Assembly (NCBI GenBank): GCA_030607105.1
Contig: JAUWFF010000137.1
Location: forward strand, 1-5,106
Length of the DNA stretch: 5,106 nucleotides
Source: Filomicrobium sp.
Lineage (GTDB): Bacteria > Pseudomonadota > Alphaproteobacteria > Rhizobiales > Hyphomicrobiaceae
Direction of reading: 5' to 3'
Numbering within the stretch: the stretch's first letter is position 1; the number at the start of each line of letters is the position of its first letter. Made by a program: the position numbers and the translations under genes. The notes under the pieces are model-generated. The model did no database searches. It was not told the origin of the DNA and worked only from the letters and a program-made list of their open reading frames with translations. Positions 1 through 5,106 of the stretch are shown here, piece by piece.

Positions 1-1863
1 AAAGCCGCGCAGCGGGTCGCTTTGTGGGTTGTCGTTCAATCCACGCTGGGGCCTTGAGACCGGTGCTGCGGCCAGTTCAGCGGCTCGCGCTTCGGCTTCC
101 GCCTTCATGCGCACACGGCGTTGTTCCTCGGCCCTCTTGGCGGCTCCCATCACCGCCTGCAGGATTATGTCCGACCAAGCACCCTCGCGGAAACGGTAGA
201 CGCGGAAGGCCTGGCAGCCGGCAAATTTGCTGCCCTGGCGCCAGAGTTTCTTCTGGATGGCCTTCGTCGACAGGAAGGGATTATAGACGCGGGTGAATAT
301 CTTCTGCTGCTCGAAGCCTGAGAACAAGTTCGCGAGCAGATGCGCTTCGTGCTGCAGCTCCTGAGCGTCTTGCGAGCCATAGCCGAAACTCGCCTGGGCG
401 TCGGGCCGGTGGGGGGCGTCGAGCGGCACGGCAACATAGTAGGCGCCGTGCATGTCGAACACGACGTGACGGAATACTTCGAAATTCTGACGGATCTCGG
501 GATCGCGGTGAATCTCGTTGAAACGCGACAAGATTCTGATCATCGGCCCGCGTTCGGCTTCGCGCATCACCGACACCAAGCCGTTGAGCCGATTGATGGG
601 CCGGCCGATGGAGACAAGGAGCAGGCAAAAGTCGACGAAGACGGCAATGGCCAGCGGAATATAGTCGCGGTTGGACAAGCCCACGGGTTGGGCGAGGATT
701 GGAGCGGCCTGACCGGGCGCGCCACCGGAAACCGACTGAACAGCCTTCTTCTGCAACGCGCGCAATTCATCGGCCGATGGCGGCAGCTCGAGAACAACCG
801 CACCCTGCAGAGTAGCAGCGAGGCGGCGGAATGCTTCGATGGTGGCTTCTGCGCCTTCGACGGCCGCTACATGCGGGCGCTGCATCACCGGCAGCTGATC
901 GATTGCGCGAACGACGCCGCGCAGTGCTGTTTGAAGCTGCGGATCCGGGCATGCGAAGGTACCGCCGCTGCCGTTCGGGAACACAGACTTTTCGGCACGC
1001 ACGGCGAGATCGCTACGGATCTGAACGAGCTGGGGGTCGGTGCGGAAGGCGTTGAAGCCGGCAACGGTCAGATCAAGGCGGCGGTTCAGGCCTCGCATGA
1101 ACTCGTTGCGCGTTCCAGTCTTGGGGTCGATCGTCGACTTACTGGCGTCAGCGATCTTCTTGAGTTCGGCATCGAGCCCCGTCATCTCCTTGCGAATGCT
1201 TCCAACGCGACTTCTGACGAAGTCCCCGGCAAAGGAGAACCGCTGCGCATCGGCGTCGCGAAGTTTGCGGCGCGGTCCATCGCCCGGACGGGAGTTGGGG
1301 CAGCTTGTTCCTCTCTCGCGCTCTTCGATGGCCTTGGCGGTCGAAACAGAGGTGAGTTGCTGAAGCGTCTCGGAAAGCTGCTCAAGGCGCGTGGAACCTG
1401 CGTGAAGGGCGGTTTGCACCTGCGAGATGGCCGACTCGGCTGATCTGGACGCCTCGCCGCGGCTTTCCAGCACCTTCCAATAGAAGCCGAACCCGAAGCC
1501 AACCGAAATCACCGTCAAGAACAGGTAACCGAAGACGTAGATAACCTTAGTGGTGAAATGGATGTGGCTAAATATTTGATCGAGCAGCCAGATGATCATC
1601 GTCATCAGCATCGCAACAGCGAAGCCGATGATGACTTTCTGGATGATGGGAAGGTCGCCCATGTTCGACTCGATGAGCTCGAGCATGCCGACATAGGTGG
1701 CGACCCAGGACAACGCGCCGAGCCCCAAAACCAAAAAAAGCTTCTTCCAGTCGCGTGGGGGCTCTTCTGGCTCGATCCAATCGCCGCCGCCGTAGTTCGC
1801 GGACTCCGGGCCGCCGAGTGTCAGACTCGGCTCGCGCATCGACCTATTGTTTTTCAAAGCCAT
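1..1863 (-). CDS. Four-helix inner-membrane protein of unknown function, 3' end beyond window
   Basis: I do not recognise the family. The frame is open for 621 codons from ATG 1863 to base 1 with no stop, so the C-terminus is missing. Predicted membrane helices are at about residues 42-65, 73-96, 107-128 and 400-419. By the positive-inside rule the N-terminus (KK at 40-41) and the tail after RPINR are cytoplasmic, leaving residues 131-398 in the periplasm. That region is largely helical, with a coiled-coil-like stretch at 135-182 (ESAISQVQTALHAGSTRLEQ), and holds its only two cysteines, C188 and C305, each followed by proline; a disulfide is possible. The cytoplasmic part (420-621) includes a segment around VYNPFLSTKAIQKKLW, then a charged helix at 573-600 rich in A, E, R and K. 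An in-frame TGA at 1884-1882 limits the start. ATG 1863 is the first start codon and ATG 1839 (ribosome-site-like AGG 3 nt before it) is the alternative; neither has a good ribosome site. The layout loosely recalls DUF4407-type proteins (helices, coiled coil, late helix), but that is only an analogy. GC-rich third positions support it as real coding sequence. Confidence 0.85.
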   Translation of the reverse strand, partial: MALKNNRSMREPSLTLGGPESANYGGGDWIEPEEPPRDWKKLFLVLGLGALSWVATYVGMLELIESNMGDLPIIQKVIIGFAVAMLMTMIIWLLDQIFSHIHFTTKVIYVFGYLFLTVISVGFGFGFYWKVLESRGEASRSAESAISQVQTALHAGSTRLEQLSETLQQLTSVSTAKAIEERERGTSCPNSRPGDGPRRKLRDADAQRFSFAGDFVRSRVGSIRKEMTGLDAELKKIADASKSTIDPKTGTRNEFMRGLNRRLDLTVAGFNAFRTDPQLVQIRSDLAVRAEKSVFPNGSGGTFACPDPQLQTALRGVVRAIDQLPVMQRPHVAAVEGAEATIEAFRRLAATLQGAVVLELPPSADELRALQKKAVQSVSGGAPGQAAPILAQPVGLSNRDYIPLAIAVFVDFCLLLVSIGRPINRLNGLVSVMREAERGPMIRILSRFNEIHRDPEIRQNFEVFRHVVFDMHGAYYVAVPLDAPHRPDAQASFGYGSQDAQELQHEAHLLANLFSGFEQQKIFTRVYNPFLSTKAIQKKLWRQGSKFAGCQAFRVYRFREGAWSDIILQAVMGAAKRAEEQRRVRMKAEAEARAAELAAAPVSRPQRGLNDNPQSDPLRGF

Positions 1864-1942
1864 CGGCTCGACTATCCATTTTCATCACGCGGCCGACGAG
1901 CGTCTCATGGGTACAGTGCGGAGGAACCCGCGCGTTCTCACA

Positions 1943-1959
1943 TCAACACGGCGTGTTGA
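1943..1959. promoter_or_regulatory. 17-bp perfect palindrome, candidate operator
   Basis: The sequence TCAACACGGCGTGTTGA has 8-bp perfect arms around a single central G. It lies 79 bp upstream of ATG 1863 of the unknown membrane protein gene, where an operator would be expected. Its half-site CGTGTTG recurs at 2210-2216 and 2248-2254. A one-base loop makes it a poor RNA hairpin but a typical binding site for a dimeric regulator. No T-run follows it on either strand. The regulator is unknown. Confidence 0.5.
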
Positions 1960-1990
1960 AGCTCCCCAGTTTGGCCAGACCATTCAGGCC

Positions 1991-2038
1991 CGCCCCGGTG
2001 CATGAAGCTGTTGCCTCTTCGTGCTAAGAGCCGGGGCG
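1991..2038. other. Long bulged GC-rich hairpin
   Basis: Outer arms CGCCCCGG (1991-1998) and CCGGGGCG (2031-2038) match perfectly. Inner arms GCATGAAG (2000-2007) and CTTCGTGC (2017-2024) match except for one pair, and enclose a 9-nt loop (2008-2016). One nucleotide on the left and six on the right separate the two stems. The imperfect pair (t2003, g2021) is a G-U wobble if read from the plus strand but an A-C mismatch from the minus strand, which slightly favours a plus-strand RNA. It is neither a tRNA nor an RNA family I recognise. Confidence 0.55.
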
Positions 2039-2071
2039 CCCGCTTCAATCCAAACTGCCGCCATGAGGCCC

Positions 2072-2092
2072 CTACTCCATTCATCTGAGTAG
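2072..2092. promoter_or_regulatory. CTACTC-N9-GAGTAG inverted repeat
   Basis: Perfect 6-bp arms (2072-2077 and 2087-2092) flank a 9-nt spacer. The spacing puts the two half-sites about 15 bp apart centre to centre, usable as a dimer binding site or as a weak hairpin. No particular regulator can be assigned. Confidence 0.35.
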
Positions 2093-2136
2093 TGCCTGTT
2101 TTGGGCTTGAGAACGGCGCGATTGTGACGCAACGGG

Positions 2137-2174
2137 GCCGGTCTGTTCAACGGGAGATGAACGGGAAGGCCGGC
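2137..2174. other. Bulged dyad GCCGG/CCGGC around GTTCA/TGAAC
   Basis: Outer arms GCCGG (2137-2141) and CCGGC (2170-2174) enclose inner arms GTTCA (2145-2149) and TGAAC (2158-2162) with an 8-nt loop. Unpaired stretches of 3 and 7 nt separate the stems. The structure is plausible, but each stem is only 5 bp and could occur by chance in GC-rich DNA. Confidence 0.3.
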
Positions 2175-2185
2175 TGGGGGTGTCT

Positions 2186-2217
2186 TGCGTAACCAACACT
2201 ACGCAGGAGCGTGTTGG
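2186..2217. repeat. Two interlocked inverted repeats
   Basis: TGCGTA (2186-2191) is the reverse complement of TACGCA (2200-2205), with an 8-nt spacer. Separately, CCAACAC (2193-2199) is the reverse complement of GTGTTGG (2211-2217), with an 11-nt spacer. The first arm of the second dyad lies inside the loop of the first, and one arm of the first lies inside the loop of the second. The two hairpins therefore cannot form together except as a pseudoknot. All arms are perfect matches. Confidence 0.7.
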
Positions 2218-2255
2218 ATTGCAGTTCTTGGCGACACTGCGCAGGCGCGTGTTGG
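2196..2255. repeat. Two 22-bp direct repeats next to the penicillin-binding protein stop codon
   Basis: Copies lie at 2196-2217 and 2234-2255, offset by 38 bp. They match at 20 of 22 positions; the differences are at 2201/2239 (a/g) and 2208/2246 (a/c). Each copy starts ACACT, has CGCAGG in the middle and ends GCGTGTTGG, and each is itself a dyad because ACAC pairs with GTGT. The second copy ends one base before the stop codon of the penicillin-binding protein gene (2259-2257). On the minus-strand transcript they would form tandem hairpins straight after the stop, like a REP-type 3' element that could stabilise or end the message. They could equally be paired protein-binding sites. Confidence 0.75.
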
Positions 2256-2256
2256 G

Positions 2257-4758
2257 CTAGTTCAAACCTAAGACGCTGTCGCGCTCCTGTTGCGACAGCG
2301 GGCGCCAGCCAGACGGCTTGCCGCGCTGGGCCCTAGCGGCCGGCCTGACCTTGCGCGGCGACCTGGGCAGCAGGTCGGAACGCGGATTGTCTTTGGCGTG
2401 GGCTGCGAGTTCAGGCAGCAGCTCCGCCAGAAGGGGCGCGGCCGCCTGCGAGGCGTGAACGCGGCGGGCCCAGGGTCTGGAGGCAGACCCGGTTCCAACA
2501 ACAACGACGTAAGAATAGGCGGCTCCGTTGCTAAACTGAACGCCGCCAGAAGCCCAAGCGTCAACAGTTGCGTCTGGATCAAGCGTTACCTGTGTGCCGG
2601 TCTTGGCAAAGTGCAGGCGTACGTCAGAGCGTCGCGAGGCGCACCACTTTGACAGACTCTTCAAGGTGCCGTGCGAAGTCTTGTTGGAGCGGTAACAAAG
2701 GGGAGCCTGCAGCAACGTCTTAACAAGTGGGCGGGCCCGACGACGGATCACCCTACGCGGAATGATGGCGCTTGAGAGTTCATCGATCGACAGACCTTTA
2801 GAATCGTCCAAGTGCGTGTAGTCATAGGATTTGATCAGCGTCGGCGGCTGCACCTTGGCCCTATCACGCCCGATCAGGGCATTCAGTACAACGGAAGACA
2901 TTTGATGGACGCGGCGCGGCGAACCGGAGATCAGCCCCAAGACGGCGGCGGTCGAAGGCGGCGTGCCTTCACCGTCGGCGTTGGTTGGCGGCATGTTGAA
3001 ACCGAACTGGTCGATCAGCGCCCTGATGCGGGACTGACCGATGCGCGCCGTGCGATTCGCTATTGGAACGTTGAGAGAGCAGGCAAAAGCGACAACCGCC
3101 TTGCGGCCACGGCGGAGCTTGCCGTCGCGTCGGCAGGTTTCCAGTCCGCGGGCCGGCGCTGTGGTATCCACGTAAAGCGAGGCGGCGCTATCCTTGCCCT
3201 CGTTGGCGATGGCGACGGCGGCGATCATCTTACCGATAGACGCAATCATGCGGGGCTCACGCGGGCGCTCATAGAACCCCGTCTTGGCATCGCGGGCCAC
3301 GGGCGAGCCAAAATAACTCGCCGTTTCGGTGTTTTCGAAATAGCGCACGATGCGGCCGTCCGCGTCGGCGGCGACCACGGCGACATGCGGTAGATCGACG
3401 CCCGGCCCTGCGTTCGTTCGATCAAGCGTGAAGGCAGGATCCATGCGGGCTGACAGCTTGCTGTTGAGCGTCTTCAGAGCGTCTGTCATTCGCAACGTGA
3501 ACGCTAGGTTCTCGCCGGCGTCGAGGCTTGTCGAAACACCGCGCACATGGTTGCGCCAGTCAAAGCCGTAGGTCTGTTTCATCTCTTCGCGCAGGCCGTA
3601 GCGCGCCGCACGCATCAGCGTATTGGCTCGAATCTCCGGATTAGCGCGGGCTCGGGCGGCAAGGCGTGGCGAGAGCTGTTCAAGCGTCTTATCGAGCCCC
3701 GGCTGAACGCGCGGATCCGGCGGCCCCCCGGCGAGGCCGATCAACTCAAAGACTACTGCTTTTTGCTGTTCATCGTTCTCGATCAATCTTTCAGCGCACT
3801 TCCTGGCGCGCACTTCTGTGATGTAACGCCAGCGATCGAGACGCACCTGATTCAATTTCTCACTTCCGCGCAGCAAGATGATCGGCTTGTTGACGGCCGA
3901 AGCCAGTACGAATTGTTCGGCAACGTTCAGGTCCTTGGCTTCCTTGCCAAAGACGATGCGGCTTGCCAGTTCAACGCCATGCAAGGACGTGCCGCCGGTG
4001 CGCTGAGCCAGCCATAGGTGGTTGGCCGCCCATTGCTTCAGCCTGGTTTGATCGCCTCCTTGGGTCAGTTCGAAATAGATTACAGGCGCCAGCCACCATT
4101 CGCCGACCTTTCGCTTCAGCTTGGCGAACGGGCCCTCGCTGGTGCGCGGCGGCGTCTTGTAAATGACCCGCGCGATCTGCATGGGAAGTGTCGATCCACC
4201 CACGCCAAGCACCGGGCGGCCAAGTGCAACGGAGCGACGTGCGGTGGAGTAGGGGATCTTTAGAACTCCAAGAAGATCGATGCCAAATGGGTTGTAGATC
4301 GTGCCGATGTGGCGGTCCTCGTGGAATGTCAGGCACTTCCAATAGTGCTCGGGGACCTCGCGGACAGGGATCGACTTGTGGTCGGGGTTGGAGATGTAAT
4401 CGCCTAGGTCGATGGCCTCACCCGTCCAATTGACATCCTGTTGACTGTCGAGCCGGGGATCGAAAGTGCCGACGAAGTTGCCGCGCTTGTCGTAGATCGC
4501 CGTAGCAAGCCAGCGTTCCGCATCGTATTTGAGCTTTTCGGAAAGATAGAGTTGGCCGGTATAACCGCGGATCGGCGCTACCACGTAAACGAGGAGGACG
4601 GCGAATGCCAGATACGCGAGTATAGCAAGAATGAAATAGCGTAATGCCCCGAGGCGAGGATTGAACGCGATCCGCTCGGTGAAAAACCGTGCGATCCAGA
4701 CCGGGATGGACACCACCATCTCGACCAGTCGCATCAAGCCTTTTGCTATTGCGATCAT
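2257..4758 (-). CDS. Bifunctional class A penicillin-binding protein (GT51 glycosyltransferase plus transpeptidase)
   Basis: The protein polymerises lipid II into glycan strands and cross-links the stem peptides on the periplasmic face of the inner membrane. It has 833 residues, in the usual class A range. An amphipathic N-terminus (1-30) precedes one membrane anchor at about 39-62 with Arg on its cytoplasmic side. GT51 spans roughly 85-300: the first catalytic Glu is E147 in HEDRH, then GGSTLPMQ at 187-194, the second catalytic Glu E220 in KVGEWW, and the closing motif AEQFVLASAVNKP at 280-292. A linker (about 300-450) leads to the transpeptidase domain (about 455-785) with SIGK at 507-510 (nucleophile S507), SLN at 561-563 and KTGT at 719-722. 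All key residues are present, so both activities are expected. Oddities are the wider E147-E220 spacing (73, against 57 in E. coli PBP1b), Ile where EDRxF usually has an aromatic, and a basic tail at 793-820. It is not clearly PBP1a, 1b or 1c, so no symbol is given. ATG 4758 has only a weak ribosome site (GAAG, ACGGGG). Confidence 0.93.
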   Translation of the reverse strand: MIAIAKGLMRLVEMVVSIPVWIARFFTERIAFNPRLGALRYFILAILAYLAFAVLLVYVVAPIRGYTGQLYLSEKLKYDAERWLATAIYDKRGNFVGTFDPRLDSQQDVNWTGEAIDLGDYISNPDHKSIPVREVPEHYWKCLTFHEDRHIGTIYNPFGIDLLGVLKIPYSTARRSVALGRPVLGVGGSTLPMQIARVIYKTPPRTSEGPFAKLKRKVGEWWLAPVIYFELTQGGDQTRLKQWAANHLWLAQRTGGTSLHGVELASRIVFGKEAKDLNVAEQFVLASAVNKPIILLRGSEKLNQVRLDRWRYITEVRARKCAERLIENDEQQKAVVFELIGLAGGPPDPRVQPGLDKTLEQLSPRLAARARANPEIRANTLMRAARYGLREEMKQTYGFDWRNHVRGVSTSLDAGENLAFTLRMTDALKTLNSKLSARMDPAFTLDRTNAGPGVDLPHVAVVAADADGRIVRYFENTETASYFGSPVARDAKTGFYERPREPRMIASIGKMIAAVAIANEGKDSAASLYVDTTAPARGLETCRRDGKLRRGRKAVVAFACSLNVPIANRTARIGQSRIRALIDQFGFNMPPTNADGEGTPPSTAAVLGLISGSPRRVHQMSSVVLNALIGRDRAKVQPPTLIKSYDYTHLDDSKGLSIDELSSAIIPRRVIRRRARPLVKTLLQAPLCYRSNKTSHGTLKSLSKWCASRRSDVRLHFAKTGTQVTLDPDATVDAWASGGVQFSNGAAYSYVVVVGTGSASRPWARRVHASQAAAPLLAELLPELAAHAKDNPRSDLLPRSPRKVRPAARAQRGKPSGWRPLSQQERDSVLGLN

Positions 4759-4774
4759 ACCCCGTTCTTCACAG

Positions 4775-4815
4775 CCACACTTTGGGTAAAGAGGGCGGGT
4801 AACCGCCCAATGTGG
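4775..4815 (-). promoter_or_regulatory. Two-state leader hairpin before the penicillin-binding protein gene
   Basis: Perfect arms GGGCGG (4793-4798) and CCGCCC (4803-4808) form a 6-bp stem with a 4-nt loop. Around them, CCACA (4775-4779) pairs with TGTGG (4811-4815) and TT (4782-4783) with AA (4809-4810), across a 2-nt bulge. In an alternative fold GGG at 4784-4786 takes CCC at 4806-4808, giving a 10-bp outer stem and breaking the inner one. The structure ends 16 nt before ATG 4758, so in the minus-strand message it could affect ribosome access. No T-run follows, so it is not a classical terminator for phoB. Confidence 0.5.
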
Positions 4816-4856
4816 CGTGGGCGCGGCTTAAATGCGACGACTCCGACAATGGATCG

Positions 4857-4870
4857 AAAAATATTTTTTT
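4857..4870. other. A/T tract downstream of phoB
   Basis: Fourteen consecutive A/T bases occur in otherwise GC-rich DNA, 15 bp past the phoB-like stop codon. They contain the perfect 12-bp palindrome AAAAATATTTTT (4857-4868). It may be a curved or easily melted segment belonging to the promoter region of the penicillin-binding protein gene. I cannot place confident -35 and -10 boxes around it, and no GC stem precedes it on the minus strand to make it a terminator. Confidence 0.35.
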
Positions 4871-4884
4871 GGCTTTACAATGCG

Positions 4885-5106
4885 TTACTTGGGCAAACGC
4901 TCACCAAACACATATCCGGCACCTCGCACCGTGCGGATAGGATCGCGTTCCTTGCCGCGGATCAGAGCCTTGCGCAGGCGGCCGATGTGGACATCCACCG
5001 TCCGCTCGTCGACGAACGCATCGCGACCCCAGACGCCGTCAAGGAGCTGCGAACGCGACAACACCCGGCCGGGACTTTCCATCAAGTATTCCAGAAGGCG
5101 GAATTC
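4885..5106 (-). CDS. phoB: PhoB-like phosphate-response regulator, C-terminal 73 residues only
   Basis: This is the end of an OmpR/PhoB-family response regulator; its receiver domain and start lie beyond the right edge. The visible 73 residues begin EFRLLEYL and stop at TAA (4887-4885). They cover most of the winged-helix DNA-binding domain: a helix with SRSQLLDGVWG, the segment AFVDERTVDVHIGRLRKAL containing the recognition helix, and the wing hairpin DPIRTVRGAGYVF. The first part matches E. coli PhoB well (VYVEDRTVDVHIRRLRKAL), and the DPIRTVRGAGY ending is typical of alphaproteobacterial PhoB. In the known family PhoB is phosphorylated by PhoR at low phosphate and activates genes with Pho boxes. 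Other OmpR-family regulators share this fold, so the assignment is strong but not certain without the receiver domain. It is transcribed in the same direction as the penicillin-binding protein gene, 126 bp upstream of it. I see no clear Pho box in that gap. Confidence 0.82.
   Translation of the reverse strand, partial: EFRLLEYLMESPGRVLSRSQLLDGVWGRDAFVDERTVDVHIGRLRKALIRGKERDPIRTVRGAGYVFGERLPK

Larger units (their letters stand above)
1864..2256. other. 393-bp gene-free spacer rich in inverted repeats
   Basis: No convincing coding sequence, tRNA or known RNA family is visible here. Short open frames of 60-90 codons exist on both strands, but they have Arg/Ser/Pro-rich translations, no ribosome site and no domain. 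The spacer separates the penicillin-binding protein stop from the start of the unknown membrane protein, so it must hold whatever ends the first transcript and starts the second. It contains at least six dyads, listed individually. No hairpin here is followed by a T-run on either strand, so no canonical intrinsic terminator can be called, and I found no promoter with convincing -35 and -10 elements. Confidence 0.7.

Noticed and set aside
340..1443. Plus-strand 367-codon open frame as a gene
   Set aside because: It lies antisense to the continuous minus-strand membrane protein frame. Its product has no membrane helix pattern or domain, and it has no good ribosome site.
2000..2060. Possible tRNA, because of a TTCAATCC segment near GC-rich arms
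   Set aside because: No acceptor stem, D-arm or anticodon arm could be assembled around it; the pairing is that of a simple bulged hairpin.
1938..2199. Two minus-strand frames of about 70 codons in the spacer
   Set aside because: They overlap each other in different frames, are rich in Arg, Ser and Pro, have no recognisable domain or ribosome site, and run through the hairpins.
2812..4017. Plus-strand frames of 156 and 193 codons within the penicillin-binding protein region
   Set aside because: They are antisense shadows of a gene whose motifs SIGK, SLN, KTGT, HEDRH and GGSTL are unambiguous on the minus strand.
4850..4884. Intrinsic terminator for phoB at the A/T tract
   Set aside because: No GC stem lies immediately upstream of the T-run on the minus strand, and the GC hairpin at 4793-4808 has no T-run after it.
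4820..4884. Sigma-70 promoter for the penicillin-binding protein gene (TTGTAA or TTGTCG as -35)
   Set aside because: TATTTT follows TTGTAA at about 11 nt, which is too close, and no -10-like hexamer lies 16-18 nt after TTGTCG.
1..5106. CRISPR array, insertion sequence or phage island
   Set aside because: There are no regularly spaced repeats, no transposase or integrase frames, and no terminal inverted repeats with target duplications.

Overview
The window looks like the chromosome of a GC-rich alphaproteobacterium. The evidence is high GC at codon third positions, a PhoB-type regulator tail of the alphaproteobacterial style (ending in DPIRTVRGAGY), and an unusual class A penicillin-binding protein. 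I cannot name genus or species from sequence alone; Hyphomicrobiales is a plausible but unproven guess. The window ends exactly on GAATTC, so it may be the edge of an EcoRI-cloned fragment.

All three supported genes lie on the minus strand, so transcription runs from right to left. At the right edge (5106-4885) are the last 73 residues of a PhoB-like response regulator, covering most of the winged-helix DNA-binding domain. After a 126-bp gap containing an A/T tract and a two-state hairpin comes an intact 833-residue bifunctional penicillin-binding protein (4758-2257). It has a membrane anchor, a GT51 glycosyltransferase domain and a penicillin-binding transpeptidase domain with all three active-site motifs. 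A 393-bp gene-free spacer (2256-1864) follows, unusually rich in dyad symmetry. It holds two 22-bp near-identical direct repeats abutting the penicillin-binding protein stop codon, an interlocked pair of inverted repeats, a 17-bp palindrome sharing the same CGTGTTG half-site, a long bulged GC hairpin and two smaller dyads.

The left third (1863 to 1) is one continuous minus-strand reading frame that runs off the window without a stop. It encodes a membrane protein of unknown function with three N-terminal membrane helices, a periplasmic region of about 270 residues containing helical, coiled-coil-like stretches and two CP cysteine motifs, a fourth membrane helix and a cytoplasmic tail. It is easy to miss: its stop lies outside the window, and a 367-codon plus-strand open frame (340-1443) lies antisense to it.

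Functionally, the penicillin-binding protein builds peptidoglycan at the outer face of the inner membrane. The membrane protein is also an envelope protein, but no sequence evidence ties it to the cell wall beyond adjacency. Nothing clearly marks the region as mobile: I see no transposase, integrase, tRNA, CRISPR or phage genes. The best candidates for something undescribed are the unknown four-helix membrane protein and the repeat-rich spacer in front of it.
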